Assembly (NCBI GenBank): GCA_017427945.1
Contig: JAFRRT010000027.1
Span: 59,357 to 123,356, forward strand
Reading direction: 5' to 3'
Origin: Muribaculaceae bacterium
Lineage (GTDB): Bacteria; Bacteroidota; Bacteroidia; Bacteroidales; Muribaculaceae
Length of the DNA: 64,000 bases
A program made the position numbers and the translations under genes. Each line of letters starts with the position of its first letter. Position 1 is the first letter of the stretch. Shown here one piece after another: positions 47,892 through 59,070 of the stretch. Under the pieces are notes generated by a model. It was not told the origin of the DNA. It did not search any database and was given only the letters and a program-made list of their open reading frames with translations.

Positions 47892-50209
47892 AAAAATTCC
47901 TCATCACCATAGTCCTTGCTTTGCTTGCCATTAGCGGCAATGCGGGGCCAAAGTATCCTTATCAGGATGCGACCAAACCTGTGGAGCAACGTGTTGAAGA
48001 CCTGCTCTCACGCATGACCATTGAGGAAAAAGTGGGGCAACTCGTGTGTCTCATGGGTTGGGATTCCTACCAGATTAACGGCAAAAAAGTGGGTGTCAGC
48101 GAGAAGTTCAAGCACGAGGTGGACAGTCTGCATGTAGGCATGTATTGGGCGGTGTTCCGTGCTGACCCGTGGACAAAAAAGACCATTAACAACGGACTCA
48201 ATCCCGCTCTGGCAGCCGAGGCAGCAAATGCCATGCAGCGCTATGCCATCGAGCACACGCGATTAGGCATTCCCATCTTCCTCGCCGAAGAAGCGCCCCA
48301 CGGCCACATGGCCATCGGGGCAACCGTTTTCCCGACGGGATTGGGCATGGCGGCCACATGGGATTCTCAATTGATGGGACAAGTAGGTGCGGTCATCGGT
48401 AAGGAAATCAGGTTGCAAGGTGGCCACATCAGTTACGGACCTGTGCTCGACCTGGCACGAGAACCCCGCTGGTCACGCGTCGAGGAGACGATGGGCGAAG
48501 ATCCATATTTGAGCGGCGAAATGGGAGCCGCGATGGTCAAGGGACTTGGCGGTGGCGACCTTACTCTGCCCTACTCGACCCTCGCCACGCTCAAGCACTT
48601 TATCGCATATGGCGTCAGCGAAGGTGGCCAGAACGGTGCTCGCAGCATTGTGGGTCCGAGGGAGTTGAAACAGGTGTTCTTGCAACCGTTCAAACGCGTG
48701 ATTGATGCAGGAGCCTTGTCGGTGATGACGTCTTATAACTCGTTGGACGGAGTGCCCTGCACTTCCAACCGCCAACTGCTAACTGATATGCTTCGTGATG
48801 AATGGCGATTCCGCGGTTTTGTGGTGAGCGACCTTTTCAGCATCGACGGACTGAAGGGGACACACCGCACTGCGGCATCATTACAAGATGCTGCCATTCA
48901 AGCGTTGCTGGCAGGCGTTGATGTTGACCTTGGTGGCAATTGTTACTCAAGACTCATCGATGGCGCAAGAATGGGCATCATAAACATAGATCATCAGGCA
49001 CTTGACCAGGCCGTGCGTCGTGTGCTTAGGCTGAAATTTGAAATGGGCCTGTTTGAGCACCCCTTCATTGATGCCAAAACGACTGGTAAGGAAGTACATA
49101 GCGAGGCAGCAGTGGCAACGGCACGTCAGGTGGCACGGGAGTCCATCACCCTGCTCAAGAATGACGGCATACTGCCATTGAGCAAGGACATCAAGGTGGC
49201 CGTGGTAGGCCCTAATGCCGATAACATCTATAATATGTTAGGCGACTATACAGCTCCGCAGCCCGATGGCAAAGTGGTGACCGTATATAACGGCATCAAG
49301 GCCATGCTGGGCGAGGCCAATTGCATCTACGCCAAGGGATGCGCCGTGCGCGACACCAACGACTGCAACATTCCCGCTGCCATCGAAGCCGCCCGTCAAG
49401 CCGATGTGGTAATTGCCGTTGTGGGTGGCTCGTCGGCAAGGGACTTTAAGACGTCCTACGAGGACACGGGGGCTGCCAGCAGCGAACAGCAGTTTGTCAG
49501 CGACATGGAGTGCGGCGAAGGCTTTGACCGCGCCACGCTTGACCTGCTCGGACGCCAGATGGAATTGCTTGAAGCCTTAAAACAGACAGGCAAACCCCTC
49601 GTCGTGGTCTATATCGAGGGACGGCCGCTTAACAAGAATTGGGCTGATGAGAATGCCAACGCCCTGCTCACCGCCTACTATCCCGGCGAACAAGGCGGTA
49701 ACGCCATTGCCGATGTGCTTTTCGGGGATTACAACCCTGCCGGAAGGCTCCCCGTCAGCGTTCCGTGCCATGTGGGCCAACTGCCCGTCTATTATAACAA
49801 GCCCGCCCCAGCCACACACGACTATGTGGACATGAGCGCTCAGCCGCTCTACCCCTTCGGCTACGGCCTGAGTTACACCACATTTGAATATAGTGATTTG
49901 AAGATCACCGACAATGAGATTTCCTTCATCATAACCAACACCGGAACCAGAACAGGTGATGAAGTCGTGCAAGTGTATGTGAGAAATACCAGGACATCAG
50001 TCGTGCAACCCGAACGCCAGTTAAAAGCGTTCAAGCGCATCACCCTTGAGCCTAGCGAGACGCGCATGGTGACCTTCCTTTTCGAGGACATCGACCTGAG
50101 CATTGTCAATGACAAGATGCAATGGGCTACCGAGGGCCTGCATGAGTTCCTTATTGGCTCATCCAGTCAAGACATCCGTCTAAAGGGAGAAGTTACTATC
50201 CCCGATTAA
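47888..50209 (+). CDS. GH3 beta-glucosidase/beta-xylosidase
   Basis: 773 residues with a signal peptide (MKKFLITIVLALLAISGNAG). The GH3 barrel has VEDLLSRMTIEEKVGQL, GPVLDLAREPRWSRVEET, LKHFIAYG and the nucleophile Asp at about 314 in GFVVSDLFSI. The alpha/beta sandwich domain (ITLLKNDGILPL, VAVVGPNAD) and a C-terminal fibronectin-like domain (TNTGTRTGDEVVQVYV) follow. It trims beta-linked glucose or xylose from oligosaccharides in the periplasm. Its ATG overlaps the GH2 stop by 4 nt, so the two enzymes are coupled and probably act on one glycan. Confidence 0.93.
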   Translation: MKKFLITIVLALLAISGNAGPKYPYQDATKPVEQRVEDLLSRMTIEEKVGQLVCLMGWDSYQINGKKVGVSEKFKHEVDSLHVGMYWAVFRADPWTKKTINNGLNPALAAEAANAMQRYAIEHTRLGIPIFLAEEAPHGHMAIGATVFPTGLGMAATWDSQLMGQVGAVIGKEIRLQGGHISYGPVLDLAREPRWSRVEETMGEDPYLSGEMGAAMVKGLGGGDLTLPYSTLATLKHFIAYGVSEGGQNGARSIVGPRELKQVFLQPFKRVIDAGALSVMTSYNSLDGVPCTSNRQLLTDMLRDEWRFRGFVVSDLFSIDGLKGTHRTAASLQDAAIQALLAGVDVDLGGNCYSRLIDGARMGIINIDHQALDQAVRRVLRLKFEMGLFEHPFIDAKTTGKEVHSEAAVATARQVARESITLLKNDGILPLSKDIKVAVVGPNADNIYNMLGDYTAPQPDGKVVTVYNGIKAMLGEANCIYAKGCAVRDTNDCNIPAAIEAARQADVVIAVVGGSSARDFKTSYEDTGAASSEQQFVSDMECGEGFDRATLDLLGRQMELLEALKQTGKPLVVVYIEGRPLNKNWADENANALLTAYYPGEQGGNAIADVLFGDYNPAGRLPVSVPCHVGQLPVYYNKPAPATHDYVDMSAQPLYPFGYGLSYTTFEYSDLKITDNEISFIITNTGTRTGDEVVQVYVRNTRTSVVQPERQLKAFKRITLEPSETRMVTFLFEDIDLSIVNDKMQWATEGLHEFLIGSSSQDIRLKGEVTIPD

Positions 50210-50225
50210 TGATAGCAACATATAT

Positions 50226-50261
50226 CAAGAGCGCTGAGACGTGATGTCTCAGCGCTCTTTG
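50226..50261. terminator. Terminator hairpin, copy 1 (between GH3 and the SUMF1/FISUMP gene)
   Basis: AAGAGCGCTGAGAC pairs with GTCTCAGCGCTCTT. It lies between convergent genes. A nearly identical copy is at 54008-54043. Confidence 0.88.
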
Positions 50262-50284
50262 ATGTGCTAAAGGAGTACAAGTCT

Positions 50285-52816
50285 CTAATCATTCGAGGCC
50301 CGAACGGCACGGATTGTTGACCCAAAGCTACGGGGGTTTCCAGCCTGGCCCACTTTCCATGAATAGAAGTTCAGGTCTAACGCTCTGTAAGACTGATTGG
50401 GAAAACATGTGCGTGACCAATAGTTACCGCCCACGTCACCCCAAAGCGAACCGCCAGCCATGAAGTCTGCTGCAGGGAAAAACAACGTGTTGCCGTTGGG
50501 ACCAGTAACCAGATACCCCATAACGTCGTTGCTGGTTGTCCACTGCCAAGTGCAATTTCCCCTCAGCTCATCAAACTGCTCTCTTGACGGCATGCGCCAC
50601 ACTGGACTCCAGTTGACGTAGGCGGCATCATCAGCAGGCTCCAACTCGATTCTGTTGTCAACAGTGCCATATGCGTTTTCGGTGCAATACTTCGTCAGCG
50701 TGTTATTAGTACCGTTGCACCATTTATAAGTGCTCCAATCATAGTTCTCCTTAGGTTCGGTCTCACCCCATGCGAAGTAGTCCCCTGATTCCTCAGGAGC
50801 ATTGGCTCCAACGTTCATCGTTGCCCACAGTGTGCCGCTAGGCAGTCCCAGGTCAACCCACTCGTGATTGTCTTCGATATAAGCATGAGCATGGACTGGA
50901 ATGATGCTCTGACCGCCTTCGAGTCCTGGACTCTGGAAAGTCACGTTGCCGGTAAATTCACCTGGAGTGGTCGCCGTGAACATCACCGTCACCGTGTCAC
51001 GGGTGTTGCTTGGCATTACGATGGAAATGCTGGAAACACAACTCTCTTCCTGCTCGATTGAGAAAGGCGCATCGACGGTGACCGCCAAGGTCATAGCCTC
51101 GGCAGTGTTATTGACGATGGTCAGTTCGCCCGTGCGTAAATCACCGATGGAAACATCACCCAAGTCGAGGCCGCGCTGCTCGATGTAGAGGTTTGGACCT
51201 TCGGCGGGAGACACACGCACAGCACGGACAACCTGTCCGATACTGCGTTGGGTGCCGAACATCTGAATATGTCCACTATAGAAGTCCAGGTAGAAAGCTT
51301 GGTCTGAATAATCTGATATGAGCGTGCGTGACCAATATTGACCTCTCACATCCACGTAATTGAGCGAGCCGTCCCAGCGATAACCCGAGGCGGGCAGGAA
51401 CAATGAATTACCATTGGGTCCCGTAACCAACCTGCCGTACACGCCGTTGATGGATGTCCATGAACTGATACAGTTATTAAGCAACTCCGCTTGCTGTTCC
51501 GCTGACGGCATATGCCACTTCGGGCCCCAATTCACGTAGGCAGCATCGTCTTCAAGGTCCAGTTCGGTTTTGCCATCAACCGTGCCGTAATAACTGTCGG
51601 TACAATACTTCGTCATCTTTCTAGCGCTGCCGTTGCTGCACCACTTGTATGTTCCCCAGTTATAAAAACCCTCTTTGGGCTGGGTTTCACCCCAGGCGAA
51701 GTAGTCGCCGTAGTCCTCTGGCTTCGTTGCTCCGATGTTGCAGGTGGCCCACAGCGTGCCGCTGGGAAGACCCAGGTCAACCCACTCGTGGTCATCATCT
51801 ACAACCACATTAGAGTTTATGACAAGACGCAGGCCGAGAGGCTGGTCCGAATTTGTCTGCGGCATGCCACGCCGAATCGACACACGACAGTACCTGGCAA
51901 TGTTGCCCCAGCAACCGCCACGGTACAAACGGGTAACTCCCGAGGTAGGTCCTATCGGATTAGTCTGCGCATCATTGCTATAATCACCCCACCAATCATG
52001 GCACCACTCACCAACATTGCCCGACATGTCATACAATCCCAACTCGTTGGGAGATTTAGTCGCTACGGCATGAGTTCCATAGTCGGGGCTGCTACTGCCT
52101 ACACTAAAAGCATTATCCCTATACCAAGCTACATTGCCTAGAGTGTTGCTTCCTGCATATGTGTAACCTTGGCTCTTGTTTCCGCCTCTTGCGGCATATT
52201 CCCATTCGGCTTCTGTAGGCAGACGGAAGGTTTTGCCAGTCATCTGATTTAATTTGGTGATAAACTCTTGACAGTCATCCCAAGAGACCATCTCCACTGG
52301 GCGGTTCAAATCATCGGTAAAGCCGTTGACACTAGTAAAGTAACTCGGGTTGCTGCCCATTACTGCCAGCCACAATGCTTGAGTCACCTCGGTCTGGCCT
52401 ATGCTGTAAGATGACAGTGTCACCTGATGAGCGGGCTTATCACTATCAAAGGCTTCGGTATCATCGTCAGCAGCGCCCATGGTGAATGTTCCACCCTCGA
52501 CCGTGACCATGTTGAACGACACGCCATTCACGGTAATGGTCTCGATTCCCGATGGCGTTGGGGCGGAACCGCCCAAGATGATGTCAATAATGGCATTGAT
52601 ATCGGCGATGTTGATTTCTCCATCACCATTCACATCAGCTGCTGCATTGCTGCCACCGCCCAGAATCACATCGATTACCGCATTGACGTCGGCGATATTG
52701 ACTTCACCATCATTGTTGGCGTCACCAGTCGTGTTTGCTGCAAAGGCATCCAGCGGCATGAGCCACGCCAACAGCAGCAGTGTCATAAATGTCATCAGTT
52801 TCTTAGTCATGTTCAT
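50285..52816 (-). CDS. Multidomain surface protein: dockerin, SUMF1/FGE fold, two FISUMP domains
   Basis: 843 residues. Signal peptide 1-26. Two dockerin-type repeats (about 30-83) carry GDANNDGEVNIADVNAVIDV and DVNGDGEINIADINAIIDI. An FGE-type domain follows (about 95-335: IGQTEVTQALWLAVMGSNPS, LPTEAEWEYAARGG, LGLYDMSGNVGEWCHDWWG), with active-site region RGGCWGNIARYCR lacking the first FGE Cys. A FISUMP domain (about 345-545: EWVDLGLPSGTLWATCNIGA, YFAWGE) is next, then an HYDIN-like beta domain (about 555-655) and a second FISUMP (about 660-843). It lies 35 nt after the outer-membrane protein gene, so the two are probably one operon. Likely surface-exposed; no enzymatic role is evident. Confidence 0.9.
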   Translation of the reverse strand: MNMTKKLMTFMTLLLLAWLMPLDAFAANTTGDANNDGEVNIADVNAVIDVILGGGSNAAADVNGDGEINIADINAIIDIILGGSAPTPSGIETITVNGVSFNMVTVEGGTFTMGAADDDTEAFDSDKPAHQVTLSSYSIGQTEVTQALWLAVMGSNPSYFTSVNGFTDDLNRPVEMVSWDDCQEFITKLNQMTGKTFRLPTEAEWEYAARGGNKSQGYTYAGSNTLGNVAWYRDNAFSVGSSSPDYGTHAVATKSPNELGLYDMSGNVGEWCHDWWGDYSNDAQTNPIGPTSGVTRLYRGGCWGNIARYCRVSIRRGMPQTNSDQPLGLRLVINSNVVVDDDHEWVDLGLPSGTLWATCNIGATKPEDYGDYFAWGETQPKEGFYNWGTYKWCSNGSARKMTKYCTDSYYGTVDGKTELDLEDDAAYVNWGPKWHMPSAEQQAELLNNCISSWTSINGVYGRLVTGPNGNSLFLPASGYRWDGSLNYVDVRGQYWSRTLISDYSDQAFYLDFYSGHIQMFGTQRSIGQVVRAVRVSPAEGPNLYIEQRGLDLGDVSIGDLRTGELTIVNNTAEAMTLAVTVDAPFSIEQEESCVSSISIVMPSNTRDTVTVMFTATTPGEFTGNVTFQSPGLEGGQSIIPVHAHAYIEDNHEWVDLGLPSGTLWATMNVGANAPEESGDYFAWGETEPKENYDWSTYKWCNGTNNTLTKYCTENAYGTVDNRIELEPADDAAYVNWSPVWRMPSREQFDELRGNCTWQWTTSNDVMGYLVTGPNGNTLFFPAADFMAGGSLWGDVGGNYWSRTCFPNQSYRALDLNFYSWKVGQAGNPRSFGSTIRAVRASND

Positions 52817-52851
52817 ATAGTTTTAGGTATTTATTGTTGAATGATCAGTTT

Positions 52852-53664
52852 TTAGAACTCGATGCCCAGTTTGAAAGACAAGCAGTGGTAGGGATCGTTC
52901 TCCATGTAAATGTAGCCTGCATTGTTATTATCCAAATGCTTGATAACCGTGTCGCCGTAGTCAAGGGCAATGAGGTCGGTGCTCTGAAAACTGTATCCTA
53001 ACGAGGCATTAATGGCCAATTTGTTAGTCAATCCAATACGACAGCCCAACGACGGATTAACCATCAACCCGAAGGCTTTATTGCCCAAGGTGTAACCTAC
53101 ACGGCAGTCTAGAAAAGGAGTAAACTTGCTTTTCAGCAAATCAAGCCTAATGTCAGCGAACACGGGAAACATATAAATATCTTCCTTAGGTGTTCTCAAA
53201 TCCGTGCGGTGTTTCTTGTGGCTGATTTTCATACCAGCACCTGCACCGACGAACAGCCACGGCTTCAATTGAAAACCATGAGACGTACTGAACCCATAAT
53301 GGTTCTCAGATACCTCATCGTTGGAGTAGTAGTATTCCACATCAACAAAACCGCGATAGCCCTTTTGAGGGCCCTTGCCTGGTGTGAAACTGCTGCCCAT
53401 CGTCTGCTGAGGTTTCCATTTCTCCTTAGTAATTTGCTTGATTTTGTCCCAGTAGATGGTCTGCAACGTGCCGTCATCCTCCTGGATGACCAACGAGTCC
53501 AGCGGAGCGTAGGTTACAATCTTGCCCCTAACCTGGTGGCCGTTTTTCAACTTCACAACTTCTTGCTTCTCCTGCTTGTCCTGCGCTTGAGCAGCAATGC
53601 CACCACCCATCAGGAGCATCGCCAGCAGCAGCGTCATCAGTTTCTTTGTCGTGTTCATAATCAT
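52852..53664 (-). CDS. Outer-membrane beta-barrel protein with SH3-like N-terminal segment
   Basis: 270 residues. A signal peptide (ending GIAAQA) is followed by a charged segment and a small beta domain (VVKLKNGHQVRGKIVTYAPL, LQTIYWDKIKQIT) of a type often seen before Bacteroidota barrels. The remaining 170 residues are alternating aromatic strands ending in CLSFKLGIEF with a terminal Phe. It is the first gene of the pair with the SUMF1/FISUMP protein and could anchor or export it (inference). The leader is about 270 nt long and contains a 130-nt hairpin. Confidence 0.82.
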   Translation of the reverse strand: MIMNTTKKLMTLLLAMLLMGGGIAAQAQDKQEKQEVVKLKNGHQVRGKIVTYAPLDSLVIQEDDGTLQTIYWDKIKQITKEKWKPQQTMGSSFTPGKGPQKGYRGFVDVEYYYSNDEVSENHYGFSTSHGFQLKPWLFVGAGAGMKISHKKHRTDLRTPKEDIYMFPVFADIRLDLLKSKFTPFLDCRVGYTLGNKAFGLMVNPSLGCRIGLTNKLAINASLGYSFQSTDLIALDYGDTVIKHLDNNNAGYIYMENDPYHCLSFKLGIEF

Positions 53665-53751
53665 TGATTTGTAGGTTAATTGATGTTTTGCTTAATTACG
53701 ACACAATAACAGTAACCTAAAGAAGCGCGGACTGCTTTTTATGCCACATTC

Positions 53752-53881
53752 GTGATCTGACGGTCCTGAGAAAACCGATAGTACAAAAAGGGGATAAAGT
53801 GAGACAGTCCACGCCGTAGCGCAGAAGCCGTCGTGCTTTTCTCTTGTACTACTATGAAAATTTCTCAGGTTCTCAGATCAC
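53752..53881. repeat. 130-nt imperfect palindrome in the outer-membrane protein leader
   Basis: The arms run for about 45 nt on each side. GTGATCTGA (53752-53760) pairs with TCAGATCAC (53873-53881), CCTGAGAAA with TTTCTCAGG, and TAGTACAA with TTGTACTA. An inner CACG/CGTG stem is near the tip. No target-site duplication is obvious. It could be a MITE-like insertion or an RNA hairpin, because it lies between the promoter (53942-53972) and the ATG (53664) on the minus strand. Confidence 0.75.
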
Positions 53882-53941
53882 AAGAATAAGCATAACGCTT
53901 CTTGATTCCAAAATGTCGTGAATTGGGTTACAATCCAATTG

Positions 53942-53972
53942 CAAAGATAGATAAGGACTTTGAAATGGCAAA
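53942..53972 (-). promoter_or_regulatory. Promoter of the outer-membrane/FISUMP operon
   Basis: On the minus strand: TTTG (53969-53972), exactly 19 nt, TATCTTTG (53942-53949). It lies about 280 nt before the ATG, so the leader includes the palindrome at 53752-53881. Confidence 0.82.
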
Positions 53973-54007
53973 ATTATTTGAGATTCTTTTACAAGAGCAA
54001 CGAATAT

Positions 54008-54043
54008 AAAGAGCGCTGAGACGTGGTGTCTCAGCGCTCTTTG
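54008..54043 (-). terminator. Terminator hairpin, copy 2 (after mutB)
   Basis: AAAGAGCGCTGAGAC pairs with GTCTCAGCGCTCTTT. It differs from copy 1 (50226-50261) by one loop base and one base at the stem foot. It lies about 117 nt downstream of mutB. Confidence 0.85.
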
Positions 54044-54085
54044 ATGTTATAGATAATGTGTCGTTATCGGCAGAGGATTATTGCC

Positions 54086-54159
54086 TTTCGGCGATAATAG
54101 GCTGCGCCTCGGGAATGCTAACAAAAGCAAGTTATTTGCACTCCACAAGGCTTGCACTA

Positions 54160-54167
<8 letters not shown>
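54086..54167 (+). repeat. Repeat-family copy without promoter function
   Basis: Left end GATAATAGGCTGCGCCTCGGG and right end AAGGCTTGCACTATTATTCC, with about 50 nt between. The right end runs into the 3' end of mutB. The -7 box is absent (TATTATTC). The inverted ends share ATAATAG. Confidence 0.55.
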
Positions 54168-56298
<2,131 letters not shown>

Positions 56299-56308
56299 AG
56301 TCGTGTCG

Positions 56309-58147
56309 TCATTTTAAAAGTTTAGCGTTGAAGGCTTTTAACGTAGCAAGCACGTTGGTACGCACATTGATGAAGTTGGTCATACCCATGGCCTTGAATT
56401 CGTCGGTCTCGGGACCTGCGAGCACGAGTTCGGCACGGCCGTCGAGTTCCTTCACAGCCTCGGGGATGAGTTCGGGATACTCGTCATCGCTGGAGCAAAG
56501 CACAACCACGTCGGCTTTCTTCTCCATAGCGGCATCCATACCCTCCTTGATGGTCTTGAAACCATTGTTGTCGATGAGCTCATAGCCAGCGCAAGCAAAG
56601 AAGTTGTCGCTGAACTGGGCGCGGGCAAGGCGCATGGCCAGGTTGCCGATGGTGAGCATGAAGACCTTGGGCGTGTTGGCGGCATGCTCGGTCTGGAGAC
56701 GGATCTCCTCGAACTGCTCGGCCAGACGCTTGTTGTTGAGCTTCACGGCACCCTCAGGCTCGTCACCCTTGCAGCAGCAACAGCACTTGGGACTGGCATC
56801 AGCCTTGTCGGCAGCCTTCTCGGTGAAGTTGGGGAACTGGTTGGTACCCAGCAACTGCTCACGGCGCTTGGCCACCTTGTCGAAGCGCTCATTGGCGCTC
56901 TTGTTAACGGCTTCGATGATGTCACCGCTCTCGAGCGCAGCCTTGAAGCCACCCTTGTCCTCGACGTCGAGGAAGAGCTTCCAACCTGTCTCGGCAAGGT
57001 TCTTGGTCAGCATCTCCACATAGTAGGAACCACCGGCGGGGTCAACGACCTTGTCGAGGTGGCTCTCTTCCTTAAGCAGGATCTGCTGGTTGCGGGCGAT
57101 GCGCTCGCTGAAGTCGTCGCTCTTCTGGTAGGGAGCGTCGAACGGAGTAACAACGATCGAGTCAACACATGCGAGTGCAGCACTCATGGCCTCGGTCTGT
57201 GTGCGTAGCAGGTTCACATAGCTGTCATAGACCGTCATGTTGAAACGGGTGGTCTCGGCATTGACGTTCATCATGCACGAGTAGTCGTTGGCGGGATTGA
57301 ACTGCTTCACGATGAGGGCCCACAGCTCGCGTGCGGCACGGAACTTGGCAATCTCCATGAAGTAAACCGTCGAAACACCCATGTTGAACTTGATGCGGTT
57401 TGCCACCTCGTCGGCGGTGAAACCGGCCTCGGTCAGCATAGCCATCCACTCACATCCCCAAGCCAGGGCATAACCCAGTTCCTGGTAGATGTAGGCGCCG
57501 GCGTTGCTGAGCATCAGCGAGTCAACACTGAGCACAAGCAGGTGAGCAACGGGCTTGGCGATGTTCATCAGCTCGGTAGCCATGGCAACGATGTCGCCGG
57601 GGAACGGCTCACCGTGCTTAAGCATGCGCTTGAACGGGTCGAAGGCGATGCTGCCCACGAAGGTATCCAAGCAACCAGCCTCCTTGCAGATGTCGACAAG
57701 CTCCTGAGCATACTTAGCTGCGCACTTGGGGCAGCAATGGATGTTGATTTCGCAAGCGGGCAGGTAGATGCCGGCGAGCAAAGCCTTGAGGTCAACATCC
57801 TTGTTGTGAAGGTGGAAGCCAATCGAGTTAATGCCCTTTTCGAGCACCTCGAGCGCTTTGGCATTGGCAGCCTTCACATCGTCAACGTCGATGTTCTGGC
57901 GCACCTTCCAATCGTTGTCATAGCGGGTACCGCGAACATAAGGGAACTCGCCGGGTAGTGATTTGGTTTGTTTGAGGTCGGCAATGTCCACGCTGCGATA
58001 CAGCGGCTGGGCACTGAAGCCCTCGTTTGTCCGCCAAACCATCTTCTTTTCAAAGTCGGCCCCTTTCAGGTCAACTTCGGCCTTGGCACGCCACTCCTCG
58101 GGAGTGACAGGCGCGAATTGGTCGAACAATTTCTTTGTTTCTGCCAT
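56309..58147 (-). CDS. mutA: Methylmalonyl-CoA mutase, small subunit
   Basis: 612 residues. It has the barrel of the non-catalytic subunit ([52 protein letters not shown]) and a degenerate cobalamin-type domain without DxHxxG, as expected. The linker holds five consecutive Cys (about residues 456-460, in [14 protein letters not shown]), and a CCPKC motif is near residue 140; both are unusual. It forms a heterodimer with MutB. The leader is about 140 nt and full of short repeats. Confidence 0.95.
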   Translation of the reverse strand: MAETKKLFDQFAPVTPEEWRAKAEVDLKGADFEKKMVWRTNEGFSAQPLYRSVDIADLKQTKSLPGEFPYVRGTRYDNDWKVRQNIDVDDVKAANAKALEVLEKGINSIGFHLHNKDVDLKALLAGIYLPACEINIHCCPKCAAKYAQELVDICKEAGCLDTFVGSIAFDPFKRMLKHGEPFPGDIVAMATELMNIAKPVAHLLVLSVDSLMLSNAGAYIYQELGYALAWGCEWMAMLTEAGFTADEVANRIKFNMGVSTVYFMEIAKFRAARELWALIVKQFNPANDYSCMMNVNAETTRFNMTVYDSYVNLLRTQTEAMSAALACVDSIVVTPFDAPYQKSDDFSERIARNQQILLKEESHLDKVVDPAGGSYYVEMLTKNLAETGWKLFLDVEDKGGFKAALESGDIIEAVNKSANERFDKVAKRREQLLGTNQFPNFTEKAADKADASPKCCCCCKGDEPEGAVKLNNKRLAEQFEEIRLQTEHAANTPKVFMLTIGNLAMRLARAQFSDNFFACAGYELIDNNGFKTIKEGMDAAMEKKADVVVLCSSDDEYPELIPEAVKELDGRAELVLAGPETDEFKAMGMTNFINVRTNVLATLKAFNAKLLK

Positions 58148-58179
58148 AAATAGTAAAATTATATAGTAACCTTAAAATA

Positions 58180-58285
58180 GTTTTTTAGTTGTCAGTCGTT
58201 AGTCCTTAGTCCTTAGTTGTCAGTCCTTGGTCTTTAGTTGACAGCATACAGCCAAAGGCTAAAGCCTGGAACCTATGGTTCCAAT
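58180..58285. repeat. Short TTAGTTGTCAGTC repeats and small hairpin in the mutA leader
   Basis: Repeated TTAGTCCTTAG and GTTGTCAGTC units at 58180-58245, then a GGAACC/GGTTCC hairpin at 58268-58282. No cobalamin riboswitch motif is present. Confidence 0.6.
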
Positions 58286-58288
58286 CTG

Positions 58289-58296
58289 CAAAGGTA
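58289..58296 (-). promoter_or_regulatory. -7 box for mutA-mutB
   Basis: TACCTTTG on the minus strand, 142 nt before the ATG. No TTTG at the ideal spacing. Confidence 0.5.
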
Positions 58297-58382
58297 CTAC
58301 TATTTCCCGAACAATCGCTCATTTTTTGCAATATTCATTATAAAAAAAGATAAAGGGAGAAAAAAGGGTCGGAAAAGGGCAC

Positions 58383-58410
58383 AAAAAAAGCCCTCACTCA
58401 TCGTGAAGGC
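58383..58410 (-). terminator. Terminator after tRNA-Glu
   Basis: On the minus strand GCCTTCAC pairs with GTGAGGGC, followed by seven T. Confidence 0.85.
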
Positions 58411-58418
58411 ATTGCTGG

Positions 58419-58491
58419 TAGAGAAACAGGGACTCGAACCCTGGTTTCCGCCGTGAGAGGGCGGCGTCCTAGACCACTAGACGATATCTCC
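58419..58491 (-). tRNA. tRNA-Glu (anticodon CTC)
   Basis: 73 nt on the minus strand. The anticodon stem is CCGCC/GGCGG with loop CTCTCAC, giving anticodon CTC. The T arm is CAGGG/CCCTG with loop TTCGAGT. The acceptor strands GGAGATA and TTTCTCT include one G-T pair and one T-T mismatch. CCA is not encoded. Confidence 0.92.
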
Positions 58492-58504
58492 GTGAATTGC
58501 GGTG

Positions 58505-58535
58505 CAAAGTTACTGCCATTTTTGATACTGGCAAA
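58505..58535 (-). promoter_or_regulatory. Promoter of tRNA-Glu
   Basis: On the minus strand: TTTG (58532-58535), exactly 19 nt, TAACTTTG (58505-58512). Confidence 0.85.
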
Positions 58536-58687
58536 TTTTTTTGCGGTTTTTTTTGCCTAAAAATGTCATAAATCGATTTTTTTAGTGTTTTTCATCATTT
58601 TTTAGTCCCAAAAGAGGCAGCGAATAAGATAAATTTTGTACTTTAGCGCATTAATCACATTTATCATTATTTACATCAAGTTTTATC

Positions 58688-59020
58688 ATGGCAAGTAAAA
58701 GACAGATCAAAAAAGCGATTCAGAATGCCTGTGGTGACATCGCCAGCGAGTGCATCTTTGCCGAATCAGCATTCGGTGAGAACAAAATTGATGAGTGGGA
58801 CAGCATCATCATCGATACCGCCCTGCTGCAGCAGGAGACCGTTAAGCGCATGAACATGCGCTTTGACAAGAAGGTGAAAGACTTTGCCAACCGCAAGGAG
58901 TACAACAAGGCCCGCCGCGCTTTTACCAGGCAGTGCGTGAAAGAGCTGAGCGACTCCTTCCGCAGCGAGGTGGAGAACATCACCAAGCGCATGAACGCCC
59001 TCTTGCCCTCCAAGAAGTAA
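58688..59020 (+). CDS. Small conserved-looking protein of unknown function
   Basis: 110 residues, highly charged (many Lys, Arg, Glu), predicted all-helical. Parts read ASKRQIKKAIQNACGDIA and RKEYNKARRAFTRQCVKELS. There is no signal peptide, membrane segment or recognised motif. Codon use matches the flanking genes and the ATG is well placed, which supports a real gene. The acyltransferase gene starts 50 nt after it. A DNA- or RNA-binding or ribosome-associated role is possible but not shown. Confidence 0.75.
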   Translation: MASKRQIKKAIQNACGDIASECIFAESAFGENKIDEWDSIIIDTALLQQETVKRMNMRFDKKVKDFANRKEYNKARRAFTRQCVKELSDSFRSEVENITKRMNALLPSKK

Positions 59021-59070
59021 GTGTTTTCTGCCATTGGGCAGGTGAATGAGTGTATAATGTGTAGAGCGCT

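Noticed and set aside
58148-58300. Cobalamin riboswitch upstream of mutA
   Set aside because: No B12-box-like motif; the stretch consists of short TTAGTTGTCAGTC repeats and a small hairpin.
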